A stretch of 64,000 bases of DNA from NCBI RefSeq assembly GCF_904849725.1, contig NC_058522.1:455826844-455890843 (forward strand), in the 5' to 3' direction. The stretch is from Hordeum vulgare subsp. vulgare. Its lineage: Eukaryota > Streptophyta > Magnoliopsida > Poales > Poaceae. Below are positions 22,013 through 33,179 of the stretch, in pieces; the stretch's first letter is position 1; each line of letters begins with the position of its first letter. Under the pieces are notes generated by a model. It saw only the letters and a program-made list of their open reading frames with translations, had not been told where the DNA came from and did not search any database. Position numbers and translations under genes: made by a program.

Positions 22013-23035
22013 ATGTTCAAGAGAAACTATCATGGTGGTTCCTCAAGCAAGAGGGGTCCCCGTCTCGCGATTCAGGAGCCCGATCCTTACCAACTGAGGA
22101 ACATACAGGTACAACCATGTGAATGGCCTTCTGGTGAATTCATGATTGATGCAGGTTTCAAAGACGAGTTTGATATATTTGTTCACAACGTCGGGCTCGA
22201 AGAATTCATCTCCGATAAATGTGAACAGTATACTACTCTCACTGCCTCTTTTGTTCGTAGATTCAAATTTTCAGTTGGCCGTGACACATCCATACTGTTT
22301 GATCTATATGACAAATCGTATACCATGGATTTAGAGGATTTCCATAGAATTTGCAAGATACCTGATTGGGGTAGTCTCAATGATCCTCCTAAGTCTTCGG
22401 TTAGAGATTTTATCTCTAGTATAACTGTCGAAGAAACTAGAGATATTACGCAGGCTACCATGGGGAGCATTCATTTTCCCGCCTTGCATTACTTTGCCCT
22501 CTTCATAGGTAGATGCATTAACGGCAAGATTGAGCATTGTCACCTCTACGCACCTGACCTTAGTATTCTTAAGAGCGCAGTAACGGGTGATAGAAGCTTC
22601 AACATGGGAGCTATATTAGTGAGGAGGCTAAATAATAATGCTAATGAAGGGTGTTTATTTGGTGGGATCTATGCCACTCGCATAGCAAATTTTCTTGGAG
22701 TACCCATCCACGAAGGAGATCCCCCGCACCATACAGCTTTCCTTGATCGTGCCGCTATGACACGTTATCAGTTCCTTGAGAGGGATAATGAATCCCTCCT
22801 ATACCAGTTAATATTTAACCGACATCGTGTTTTCCATATTACCCTTCCCGCTCCTGCCTTCTTTGACTTTCAGGTAAAATGGAGATATTACATAACCAGA
22901 GGAGAGGCAGAGGAGTATGAGAGGGAGGCAAAGGTTGCTCGCCTCCGTGAGGCAGCTATTCAGGCGGTAGCTTCCGTGCTCCCGTACAATCCCCATTATG
23001 ATTTTGGATATCACCCGGACCAGCCATGGGAGTAG
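22013..23035 (+). CDS. Intact ATHILA-type ORF of element C (340 aa)
   Basis: ATG 22013 to TAG 23033-23035 is uninterrupted. It has a basic, Ser-rich N-terminus (KRNYHGGSSSKRG), then a folded core with KCEQYTTLTASFVRRF, DLEDFHRICKIP, SIHFPALHYFALFIGRCI, GGIYATRIANFLGVP and LPAPAFFDF. A charged region rich in Glu, Arg and Ala (about residues 290-325) looks helical. There is no signal peptide or membrane span, and I see no catalytic motif. Sequence and position match the ATHILA ORF family of plant Gypsy elements, whose function is unknown. It stays open although the same element's gag-protease is dead, so it may have been intact at insertion. Confidence 0.8.
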   Translation: MFKRNYHGGSSSKRGPRLAIQEPDPYQLRNIQVQPCEWPSGEFMIDAGFKDEFDIFVHNVGLEEFISDKCEQYTTLTASFVRRFKFSVGRDTSILFDLYDKSYTMDLEDFHRICKIPDWGSLNDPPKSSVRDFISSITVEETRDITQATMGSIHFPALHYFALFIGRCINGKIEHCHLYAPDLSILKSAVTGDRSFNMGAILVRRLNNNANEGCLFGGIYATRIANFLGVPIHEGDPPHHTAFLDRAAMTRYQFLERDNESLLYQLIFNRHRVFHITLPAPAFFDFQVKWRYYITRGEAEEYEREAKVARLREAAIQAVASVLPYNPHYDFGYHPDQPWE

Positions 23036-23056
23036 ACCAACTTAGGCCAAAAGCCT

Positions 23057-23069
23057 AAGCTTGGGGGAG
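23057..23069 (+). other. Internal polypurine-tract-like site of element C
   Basis: AAGCTTGGGGGAG lies 22 bp after the ATHILA ORF stop, equivalent to 6020-6032. Confidence 0.6.
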
Positions 23070-24973
23070 TACGTGTTTCTCACCAACTTTATGTTCATGC
23101 TCACACTTTCACTTTGTTAGTCGGTGTTCACACCTTGCCATTGTATTATCCATGCTAGTTTATTTCTTTTTCTCGCTTTCTTCTCGTGTGTTTGTTTAGG
23201 TTGAGAAAACCCAAAAAGATTTCCTGTTCTTTTTTTGCTTGTTGGGACTTTCCCGTGTAAATAGTTTTATTTTTCTTTGGGTCAAGGTAGAAGATCACGG
23301 TTACAATGTTTAGTGGCTCTCGCATGCATATCTGTTTATCTGTCAAAAGAGCCATATTAATTTGTCTTCTCCTTTGTGTTTGCTTGTAGATTCCATCTTA
23401 GTCCAATGCACGAACACTCTTATTATTGTTCAGATCATTCGGTCGTGCAAGTGAAAGGCAATAATGACGATATATGATGAAGTGACTAAGCCTGGAAAAC
23501 CTGGTATGAACTCGGTCTACTTTGTTTTTGTAAATATGACTAGCTCATCGTTTCTAATTCAGCTTTGTTGTGAGAGAAACATGTTTGCAATGACAACTTA
23601 GAGATCATAGTTTCCGATGCCATGCTTAATTAGCTAGGAGCTTATAATGGTTTGACTTGGATGCCAACATGAATTTCAAAATGATTATGATGTAGTATGA
23701 TAGGATGGTATCCTCCTTTGAATGATTCAACTAGCTTGACTTGGTGCATGTTTATGATTATAGTTGAAACAAAATCAACATAGCCTCTATGATATTCATG
23801 TTTATGGTGATTTATGTCCTACTCATGCTTGCACTCAATGTTGGTTAATTTCAATGCATATTGATGACTCTTGTCGCTCTCTAGTTGGTCGCTTCCCAGT
23901 ATTTTGCTAGCCTTCACTTGTACTAAGCGGGAATACTGCTTGTGCATCCACTTCCATAAACCCAAAGTTGTTCCATATGAGTCCGCCATACCTACCTATA
24001 TGCGGTATCTACCTACCATTCCAAGTAAATTTGCATTTGCCACTGTCTAAACCTTCAAGTAATAATCTGTTTTGCATGCCCGAACCGCTCATGTGGTGAC
24101 AAGGGGCGAGTGGTATCTTCCATGCTAGGCGTGTTATCCTCGATACGTGTTTATTCACTATCATTCACGAGAAAGGGGCCGGTAATTGGAATGCCTAGTT
24201 CCATGTTCAAATCAAAAAGATAATTGCAAACAAGACTCCCCCCTGGATTGTTGTTGGTATGGACGGCACCCGAGTATTCGGCTAGTCGTGGAGTGTGATT
24301 GATCGCTGGTGGGGGAGTCAAAACTTTACTTTTCTGTTTGGGAACCGCCTATAGCATGTGTAGCATGGAAGATGGTCAACACTCTTGGTCATTGCGTTGA
24401 CAATGAAACCATGCCACCCAAAATTATTTATCTCTGTTTTAAAAGCTTGAGCTCTGGCACCTCTGCAAATCAATGCTTCCCTCTGCGAAGGGCCTATCTA
24501 TTTATGTTTCTGTTGAGTCATCCTCTTCTTATAAAAGCACCAATTAGAGAGCACCTCCATCGTTTCTATGCTTTGCTTTTAATTGATATTGAGTATGACT
24601 GTGACTGGATCTTCTTTGCCATGAAATACAATGTTCAGTCAGCCCTTGGTCTTTGAAGGTGTCTGCATTTATGTTTTGCGGTCTCAGAAAGAGCTAGCGA
24701 GATACCACCTGTTCATATTGCTTCATGATTGTTTAGATTGAAGTGTTGACGTTTGAAACTTATCATTATTGCTCGCTAGTTGATTATGCCATTGATATGA
24801 GTACATCTTGAGACCTAAATGTCATTTCTTTTGTGGTTAGCTTATGATCTTGCTGAAAATCTGAATATGAGTTGGACATAATTACACCAACAAGATCAAA
24901 CAGAGTTCGTAAAAGTTTTTCTTTTGTCTCTTTCAGTTTGTCAACTAAATTGCTTGAGGACAAGCAAGGCTTT
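23070..24973 (+). other. Non-coding 3' internal region of element C
   Basis: Colinear with 6033-7918 of element A; no gene is seen. Small ORFs here are not shared in frame with A. Confidence 0.8.
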
Positions 24974-24987
24974 AAGCTTGGGGGAGT
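24974..24987 (+). other. 3' polypurine tract of element C
   Basis: AAGCTTGGGGGAGT, the same as element A, lies just before the LTR. Confidence 0.8.
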
Positions 24988-26383
24988 TTATACGTCTCCA
25001 TCGTATCTACTTTTCCAAACTCTTTTGCCCTTGTTTTGGACTCTAATTTGCATGATTTGAATGGAACTAACCCGGACTAATGTTGTTTTTAGCAGAATTG
25101 CCATGGTGTTGTTTTTGCGCAGAAATAAAAGTTCTTGGAATGACATGGAAATTTACGAGGATTTTTTGTGGAATATAAAAAAAATACTGGCACAAGAATC
25201 AACCGGAGGCGTGGAGCGAGGAGCCCACAAGCCCAGGAGGCGCGGGCCCCCCTGACCGCGCCTAGCAGGCTTGTGGGGCCCTCGGGGCTCCGCCGCCTCC
25301 AACTCGAGCTCTGTTTAGTCCCTTTCGTCCGGAAAAAAATCAAGGAGAAGAGTTCATCGCGTTTTACGATACGGAGGTGCCGCCACCACCTGTTCTTCCT
25401 TCGGAGGGCAGATCTGGAGTCCGTTCTGGGCTCCGAAGAGGGGAGATCGTCGCCATCGTCATCACCAACCTTCCTTCATCGCCAATTCCATGATGCTCTT
25501 CACCGTTCGTGAGTAATCTCATCGTAGGCTTGGTGGACGGTGATGGGTTGGATGAGATCTATCATGTAATCGAGTTAGTTTTGATGGGGATTAATCCCTA
25601 GTATCCACTATGTTCTGAGATTGATGTTGCTACTACTTTGCCATGCTTAATGCTTGTCACTAGGGCCCAAGTGCCATGATTCCAGATCTGAACCTATTGT
25701 GTTCTCGTCAATATATATGTGTTCTTGATCCTATCTTGGAAGTTGTAGTCACCTACTATGTGTTATGACCCGGCAACCCCGGAGTGACTCCCGGAGATGA
25801 CCATAGTATGAGGAGTTCATGTATTCACTAAGTGCTAATGCTTTGTTCCGGTTATCTATTAAAAGGAGAACCTTAATATCCCTTAGTTTTCATTAGGACC
25901 CCGCTGCCACGGGAGGGATGGACAATAGATGTCATGCAAGTTCTTTTCATAAGCACATATGGCTATATACGGAATGCATGACTACATTACATTAACGAAC
26001 TGGAGCTAGTTACATATCTCTCCATGTTATAACTGTTACATGATGAATGTCATCCGGCATAATTATCCATCACCGATCCAATGCCTACGAGTCTTTTCCT
26101 ACTGGTCCTTGCTACGTTACTTTGCTGCTACTGCTGCCACTGCTGCTATTGTTACCACTACTGTTGTCACTGCTACTGTTACCATTGCTACTGTTGCTAT
26201 CACACTACTTTGCGACTGAAACTTTGCTGCAGAAACTAAGTCTTTTAGGTGTGGTTGAATTGACAACTCAACTGCTAATACTCGAGAATACTCTTTTGCT
26301 TCCCCTTGTGTCGAATCAACAAATTTGGGTTGAATACTCTACCCTCGAAAACTGTTGCGATCCCCTATACTTGTGGGTTATCA
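24988..26383 (+). repeat. 3' LTR of element C (1396 bp)
   Basis: It begins TTATACGTCTCC, so the terminal TG is mutated to TT. It follows the A LTR up to CCTCGAAAACTGTTGCGATC and then ends with CTATACTTGTGGGTTATCA. The ~190-bp extension found in A and E is absent. Copia gag sequence follows directly. Confidence 0.85.
26125..26220 (+). repeat. Short triplet array in C LTR
   Basis: A contracted (about 100 bp) version of the LTR triplet array (CTG/CTA/TTG/CCA). Confidence 0.7.
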
Positions 26384-27128
26384 GGGAACAATTGCTATTG
26401 TGATTGAAGTTCCTTTTCTTTTCCTTCACATAGTTCAGAGAGCCACCATGAGAGGTTTTAAGTCTCTCTTCTTCTTGAACGCACATGGGTATGGTCTTTT
26501 CTATGTCCCATTTTTCAGGTGACATATTGTAGTTGACAATAAAGGTGTCGAACTCTTTCGACGGTGAAGCCATGACCAGGTGGACCAGGAGCGCAGGTTT
26601 GAGCTCCAAATCCGCATCCATGGGCTTTAGCTTGGCTGTCATGTTGCTCATCCTCAGGATGTGCTCTCTTATTTCTTGACCACCGCCAGTGTAGTTCTCT
26701 GTCACGAGTTGCTTCAGCAATTGGGTGGCATATATCTTTGAAGAGCCAGTGAGCCGACTCTTTATCTTTGCAAGCAACTCCCCCGCGGAAGTGCATTCTG
26801 CAATTGAGCCCACGATGACGTTCTCAATTGTATTATTTATAAATGCCATGCATTTCTTGCTGGCGGTGAGCCACTTTTGATTTTTGAGGGTAAACGACAT
26901 CTCCACTAGAGCATGATCCCTCTTCTTTTTCTCCCATGCATCATCATCATTATTGGTGTCTCTGACTGGTTTTGTAGGTCTGCCTGGCTGTGGGGTGTCC
27001 ACAACCCAGTCCACCTCAGCACAGACAAAGGTGAAATCAACTTTCTTCCTCCACTCAGTGTAGTTATCATTTCTGAGTGTTGAAACATCTTTTATATGGC
27101 TCATCAAGTAAAACCCTCCTGAAATCAC
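26384..27128 (-). pseudogene. gag: Copia gag N-terminal part
   Basis: On the minus strand, ATG 27128 (or an internal Met in [10 protein letters not shown]) starts a frame with the [10 protein letters not shown] region. It continues through the UBN2-type Copia gag domain ([35 protein letters not shown]). After [12 protein letters not shown] it stops at 26384, where the LTR of element C begins. The zinc knuckle, protease and integrase that should follow are missing. The RT part of what looks like the same element is at 11748-13043. Gag would form the Copia particle. Confidence 0.85.
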
Positions 27129-28330
27129 AATTGAAGTGCGATCATTATAACAATCATATGCATTAATCTAACGTTGGTCAAATTAAACATACAATTGTCT
27201 ATGCAATGAAATCTATATTATCGTTGGGCAAAAAATAGAAATAAATGCACTTTTCATAGCAATAAAACATGATCATGTTCTTAATAACGTTGGTCATAGG
27301 ATCATATTTATTTTAATAATCACTTTAATATGCTCTTTAAATTGATGCTCTTTAAACTATTATTTTCTTGGTAAGAGAGCACTATAATTTACTTTGCAGT
27401 GAAAAAACGTGAATATAAAATTCATGAACTTTCTCTACTTTACAGAAACTTTATTTTTATTTTCAGAAACTATTGTTTTTCTTTACACAAACATTTCTGT
27501 TTAATTTTCTATTTTCCAAATAAATCTTCGTTGAAAAAATATGCATAGAAAAACTATGTTAAAATCTGTCCAGAGGAAAAAACATTAAAAGAAAAATGAC
27601 CACGGTTGTCTCGGCTTAAACCAGCCCTGTCGCCCAGCGCCCAAGCCTCCTCCCGTGCAGCTCCAGGTCTGGAGTGCTGCCTATGCCCGCCCACCTCCCC
27701 CTTTGGCCCAAAAGCCTGCTTGGGCTAGGGTTTCCCCCGCGGCCGTCGGATCGAACCGACGGTCCAGCGCAGATGTAGTTGGGGCAAAAAGGGTCCAGTG
27801 CGGTTGGGGAAGGAAACCTTAGCTCATTCATCTCATTCCTCCCTCGTGCCTCCGTCTCTCTACGCTCCCGCTGTCACTCTCTCGCGCAACGCATCAGGGC
27901 AGCAGTGCTTCGGCCGCAGGCGACGACGCGAAACTGCCGCGCCACACGTGCCTGCCTCCCCTTCTCCTTCTCTCTCTCCACCCTTCTGTTACAGAGAGAG
28001 AGGGACGCGCCCTCCTCTGCTCCCTTGCGCCCGACGGCCCCCTTAGGACGGAGTGGTTGCGCCCCTGGCGACCCCTTCGCGGGTCGCGCGTTGCCGTCGA
28101 ATGGCTTGGTGGTGGTGCTCTTTGCCCCTTGTTGGGGGTGGTGTTCTTCTTCGCCACACCTCGGCTTGCCGATGCGTGTGGGGGTCGAGGGGAACAGGCG
28201 CGGCCGATGCGGCGGCGCTCTTTGCCAGAGAGGATTCCAGTGACTTTTTTTCTCTACCCTTTTTAGGGTTCTTTGGAAAGGGATTCTTTCTCTGTTATTC
28301 TTTTCTATCGAAAACCATCTAGATCCTAGA
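27129..28330 (-). other. Leader of the Copia element
   Basis: Interval between the Copia primer site and the gag start, 1.2 kb. The gag-proximal ~470 bp is AT-rich. The rest (about 27600-28260) is GC-rich with long ORFs on both strands that look composition-driven. No gene is recognised. The GC-rich part could be captured host DNA. Confidence 0.5.
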
Positions 28331-28344
28331 GGCTCTGATTACCA
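28331..28344 (-). other. Copia primer binding site, initiator tRNA-Met type
   Basis: On the minus strand TGGTAATCAGAGCC resembles the plant Copia PBS TGGTATCAGAGC with one inserted A. It lies next to the LTR end. Confidence 0.65.
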
Positions 28345-28345
28345 T

Positions 28346-29716
28346 TGATAGAACTTGTAGATCGACTAGGCTAGAGATGTCCGGTAGTGGGGATGCACGA
28401 TGGGGATGATTACCTTCTCTCTGGTGGGATGAACAGGCCCGTCGACGAGGGAGGCCAAAGTGGGCAACGACACAGGGCCCTCAAAATCGTGGGGCCCCCG
28501 GTTGAAGAAAAATCGTGAAGGTACATCGTGTGTGTTGTCCATCTACAGCGTAAGCCCTAGCGTCGTGACCGCTTTCCCAGTCATTCGCCTTCGCAGGCGG
28601 GCACCGCCTCTCGCGATCTGGCATGCTCCCAGTAAATCCGTGAGCGCTAGTATTCTGCAGATCATCGCGAGCGGCCGCTCTCCCCAATCTAGCTCCCCTC
28701 GTAGTTGCTCCTTGCTAGCACTCGTATTTTGCCCGAAAGTGATTCCCGTCCTCCTTCCGGCCACTGGGCACTAAACCGATGATTAACAGTTTAACAGCCA
28801 AAGCCAAGAAACACCGGTGCTTCTGGTCTCCTCGGCCAACATAGGTAATTTATTTATTACTTAGACCAAGACAGGCAAACAACAATAGGAGTTGTATTCT
28901 AACTTTGAACTCACATGTTGTATGTGTTGATTTCTGAATTGATGCATTTTAGCAGTTAACTGGTTTTAAACTGAAAAGTAACTGTGTATGTATGGATTAA
29001 ATCCGAATTAGTTAACTTTTATATCAATTTTACTTCTTATTGCAGAAAAATAGATGAAGAAATATTTTTTCATTGGCAATCTGGAACAGCAGGAGTGTAT
29101 AATGTCTACACATATGGGAGGAGTGGATGAAGCAAACTATTCGATTTGGTTTCTTTTGGATCCTTTATTATTATTTGTCTTTTTTCATTTTTAATCTATT
29201 TGATTTGATCATTAAACATTGAGTTTCAGTTCTACATATATTGTGCAGTCTAGCAAATTTATGTATGCTTTGGCATGAGGTTTTTCATGGATAGCTATGG
29301 GGTATTATTTGACCCCCGCAATATGAGGTATTCTATGAAAACCTTTTTAGTCATATATGAATTTTAAAAAAATTCTGAACCATATTCTGTGTTTCGTCCC
29401 CGGCCCCAAATTCATGAAGACGGCCCTGGGGATGAACTGCCGCCGATGGTCATGGTTGAGGGCAACGGCGGTGGTTACATAGAGAGAAGTGGCGGCTGAG
29501 GTGCTTCTCGTCGTTGTGCGCGAACCCTAGATCGGTAAGGAGTGTAGGTGGGGTTTGGCAGAACACGGTAAACCTTGTCACTCGTGCAGCCGACACCCCG
29601 CCATTTTATATAGCACGGCGACAGGGACCCGTCAACCATAGATGGGTTGAACGCCCCGATTAAGGCGTGTTGATCAAGGGATCCGGTGGGCCCACAGAGG
29701 AAAGATCAACCTAACA
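28346..29716 (-). repeat. 5' LTR of the minus-strand Copia element
   Basis: In plus orientation it runs from TGATAGAA to CCTAACA; read on the minus strand this is TGTTAGG...TTCTATCA. It contains TATATAAAA-like sequence (CTATATAAAATGG on the minus strand, near 29610). Without the inserted hAT element it is about 370 bp. The outer boundary at 29716 is inferred from the TG...CA rule only. Confidence 0.5.
28434..29428. mobile_element. Non-autonomous hAT-like DNA transposon (995 bp)
   Basis: The ends are CAGGCCCGTC and, inverted, CAGGGCCGTC: 9 of 10 bases match, with further GGCC-rich subterminal motifs inside both ends. It is flanked by a perfect 8-bp duplication GGGATGAA (28426-28433 and 29429-29436), the length typical of hAT elements. 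No transposase ORF is visible. It splits the Copia LTR. Confidence 0.8.
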
Positions 29717-32049
29717 CCTGCCGCTCTCGATCGATCTGTTTCCTACGACGCGCATAGCAGGCCGCGGCCGGCCACCGGTCTGTCCAGTGGTGGGCGCGAC
29801 GCCAATGCAAGAGCAACATTATATCGACCGCTTCTTACCGTCAGGCTGTGTGGAGGGCCGGCCGTTTGGTGATCACTGTGGTACCTGTCTGCGTTGGCAT
29901 CGTGGTTCCCCTCCCCATGGCCATGGCATCGCGAGTGATCCCTGTCGACCACGAGTCCACGACCACCATAGAGTTGCGTGCGGTTCAGGCTGGAAACCAA
30001 AATGACAAACGCAGTTTCTCTCAAGCTAGCAAAGCTTGGCCTCCTGAAACGAGCGGTGTCATTTCATGGGGAATCAAATCTCGCAACCGCATCATGCAAA
30101 CGGCCGGAAATCGGAGCTGCTCAAATCCAGAGCTATCCTCGTGATGCATGTACCACTAGCTATCTAGGAGTAGTCATCTCACCGGCTGCCCGAGAATCTG
30201 TAAGCAGTAGCCGCCTAGCTAGCTAGCTCGCTTTTCCTTTTGTGTTTATCACTAATTAACCCACGCGACAACGGGCCGGTTGCATCAACCGGTCGCGGTC
30301 AGTCGGGTAAGGTAAAATCTGCAGCCTGTGGTCGTGCATTGCTTCCCCAGCCTGCCTCCTGAACCCCACGGCTCGATCGCTAGCTTTGGCTGCCGGAATC
30401 CAATTCCAGTCCCGTGGTGACTAGCATATGCGGACGACAGAGGGCACGAAGCGAGGAGTGCATGCAGGGGCAGTGCAACAAAGCCGTCCCCGTCGCTTCA
30501 AGCTTCTGCCTGCGCCTGCATGCATGTATGGCATGCATGTGTCATGTGTGTGAGTGTGATCCCGTATCCGTATCCGATGGAGAGAGAGAAACTACTCCTA
30601 CCTACGTACGTACTCCTCATCGGGTCTCCGATCATCGTCAGCTGCCCGGCCCCTCCCGCGCTCTCTCCAGCCAGTTCGACACGTGTGTACCTAGCTGTCG
30701 CGCCGGCGTCACGTACGTTCTCGAGTACGTACGTACAAGCGCGCTGGCGGTGAATCCTACACCCTTTCACCACATGATATCATGCGGTAGTTCATTTTCA
30801 GAGATGGATGGGGGTGGGGAGGAGGAGGAGGGAGGGGTCGTCCGGGGGCAAAAGTAAAAGCGAACAAAAAGACGATACGCTTTACACGGCTGCCTGTCTC
30901 TTTCTTTCTGTGAGGACGAGTGAGGACAAATGGGTCAGCATGGCGGGGCAGTCAAGAGCGAGCCACTCCTACTGCTGCTACAAGCTTAGCTAAGGGTGAA
31001 AGCACTCTGGCCAATCACCTACCGTGATGTGCTGCCAAAGCATCACCAATGGGCAACGCCATTAATGCATGGGCGAGGCCGTGAAAGATGCTTTCCTTTC
31101 TGTCTTTAGCACTGCACTGCGCACGCACGGTCAAACCGAGCGCCTCGGCATCGCGTTTGAACACGCTGCTCAAATGAAGGAACAATCAACACCGAGATTC
31201 AGTTCAAGAAAAGAAGAATGAGCTACTACAACAGCCTCGTGTAGCACCAGCCAGCCAGTGCCCAGTGGCCACCCACACTGCATGCCGCAGGGCGGCCGTT
31301 TTGCTGGCGGTGCCACGGCGCGGCACACTGCCTGCAGCGTCCCTGCGCGCGATCGAGGGCCAGCGCCGCGCGCGAACGGGGTTGAAGACGCCGCGCTGAA
31401 CCGAGCTACAGCCCAGCCCGGCGGCCCAAGCGGCGGATCAGCATGCACGCAGGCAGGGGCAGGGCCAGGGGCCGGCGTGGTGCGTGTCAGCGCGCGGCAC
31501 CGATGGATGGATCGGTCCGCGCGCGGTAGCGAGGGTGGGAGCAGCGGTACGCCCGCCGGGTCCGTCCCGTGCGGTGCGTGCCCAGGGGTGGCAAGAAACG
31601 CGTTGGGAATTGGAGCCGCCAGCGTGCCGGCCGTCGCTAGCCCTGCCCGAATGTCTCGCCGCGCCGATCGATCCCATGTTGGTTCGCGCCCGCTGCCCGC
31701 TGCGACTGCCAGGTCGCGCGCGGGGGCTGCGACCGTACGCGCTCTGCCTCGGGGCTGTGCATGCGGCTGGCAGGTGCCGCGTACGGCCGGCCAGCACGCG
31801 GCACAGAAAACGAGACCAAGCCGTGCTAATTTAGGCGGGAAAAATAATAAGCAGAGACAATGGGTGCACGTGCTTAATTATACCGTTCTTCTTCCAGGAT
31901 GAACTCACCGTCGTCACACGGTTTTCACGTTCAAACAGTTGAATCGTGGCTAGCAGGCAATGTATGCGTACATTCCTGGGCTGCTCTCAGTGTCGTTACA
32001 CCGTGCCGCCGTGTCATAGCTTGCCGCCTCGGATTTTTGTCTATGTGAT
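29717..32049. other. GC-rich, CpG-rich block without LTR or recognised gene
   Basis: 2.3 kb rich in CpG, with patches such as CTAGCTAGCTAGCT (30217) and ACGTACGT (30603, 30711, 30727). The highest GC lies at about 31250-31800. Long ORFs there (for example 31258-31902) lack conserved motifs and overlap others on both strands, so I do not call a gene. It could be a low-copy promoter or former gene-flank fragment. Confidence 0.4.
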
Positions 32050-32222
32050 CAGTGACGGAGCCAAATAAATTGTATCGATGAGGCAAGTGCTGCTAAATAA
32101 AGTTAGGAGGACTAAGCCATAAAAAAGTACACTTTTGGCAGCTAATAGTTGCTAATCCCCCTAATTTACCAAGGAACAACACGAAGGCGACTGAATGTTC
32201 GGCCTATGCCCTGCTACGCACC
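32050..32222. mobile_element. Possible hAT-type MITE
   Basis: Starts CAGTGACGGAGCCA and ends near CCCTGCTACGCACC, imperfectly inverted. No convincing 8-bp duplication was found, so the call is tentative. Confidence 0.3.
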
Positions 32223-32700
32223 AATGCCTTCGTCATCTGTATGTGATACATACTTGTAGTGGGTTATCTCGTTTGGGTTTATCTCGTTTGGGTTATCTCA
32301 TATATTCAGTATCATCTGTATGTGCTATCTCGTTTGGGTTTATTAATCCTCATTGTAATTTGCGTGAAAATTTAAGCATATATTTTACTACAAAAATATT
32401 AATGCATGCCACAAGATTTATACTGTTGAATTCATATTTAAATGTAGTTTCCAATGATATTATTTTTGCTATGTATAATTTACATTTTATTACTTCAAAT
32501 CATGGTCAAGATATGACCCAAATACGAGGGGCCTAGTAAACCAGGACAGAGGTAATATATGACAACAGTGTAGTAAGTGCACCACATCCTAAGCTGTATT
32601 TAATGCACATTAAATAGATGTTGGTACCTAAAACCACCCCCATTTAATGCCTATGAGAGAAAAGTTATATGAGATGTCTTGATTTTGATGCTAAGATATA
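32223..32700. other. AT-rich intergenic DNA
   Basis: No gene is seen. Short repeats TATCTCGTTTGGGTT occur three times between about 32266 and 32340. Confidence 0.6.
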
Positions 32701-32791
32701 CTACCTCTGTTCTGATTTACTATGTAATACATTGATCATAATTTTGACTAATAAAATATAAGTCACTACACTTATTACGGATCGGAAGGAG
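32701..32791. mobile_element. Stowaway (Tc1/Mariner) MITE, 91 bp
   Basis: Ends CTACCTCTGTTCTG and, inverted, CTCCTTCCGATCCG correspond to the CTCCCTCCGTTC-type Stowaway terminus. It is flanked by TA on both sides and AT-rich inside. Confidence 0.75.
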
Positions 32792-32885
32792 TACATTATT
32801 AGTGTCAATGATGAGATCCCAAAGAACTTTTCCGTTTTTGGAATCCCATATCTTTCATAGGACTGCGAGCATAATGAAGGGTTTA

Positions 32886-33176
32886 GAGCAAGTACAATAA
32901 GGTACAGTCAGCAGGCTGTAAGAATTAAAATATTATATTTTTGCTTAGTTGGATGTGAGAGAAGAGGAGAGAGAAGGGAAGCGGACTCTTCGTGAATAGT
33001 CAGCTCTAGCACGTGCTCCTAGGTGCTTTGTGAGAATAAAAGGTGGGCCATATATGATAAAAGTAGTACTCTTTTATAGCTAACTATTGTACAAGCTAGC
33101 TATAAGATGAGCTATAAGACTGCTGAGCTATAAGACTGCTTATAGCCAGCAGTTCGCTTTACTACTAACCATGCTC
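32886..33176. mobile_element. Tourist-like (PIF/Harbinger-type) MITE, 291 bp
   Basis: Begins GAGCAAGTACAATAAGG and ends ACTAACCATGCTC, with GAGCA shared at the inverted ends. It is flanked by TTA (32883-32885 and 33177-33179). It contains the family-typical internal AGCTATAAGACTGCT duplication. Confidence 0.65.
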
Positions 33177-33179
33177 TTA

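Larger units (their letters stand above)
13044..26383 (+). mobile_element. Element C: 5'-truncated relative of element A, split by element D
   Basis: C holds the C-terminal half of gag (13044-14011), resumes after D with the protease (20674-21248), then has the LTR-like module, the intron, an intact ATHILA ORF, the non-coding tail, a polypurine tract and the 3' LTR. The 5' LTR, leader and gag N-terminus are missing, and sequence left of 13044 is Copia. Its LTR ends with CCCTATACTTGTGGGTTATC plus A, without the extension seen in A and E. Confidence 0.85.

Noticed and set aside
11748..27128. Simple insertion of C into Copia without loss
   Set aside because: The Copia pieces are not contiguous: the gag end, protease and integrase are missing, and C lacks its own 5' end. 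A deletion must be added.
27779..28322. 154-codon ORF in the Copia leader
   Set aside because: It lies between the Copia primer site and gag, has low-complexity Ser/Pro/Leu content, and overlaps other ORFs in all frames.
31258..31902. 214-codon plus-strand ORF and overlapping minus-strand ORFs
   Set aside because: GC-rich DNA lacks stop codons by composition. There is no motif, and competing ORFs lie on the opposite strand.
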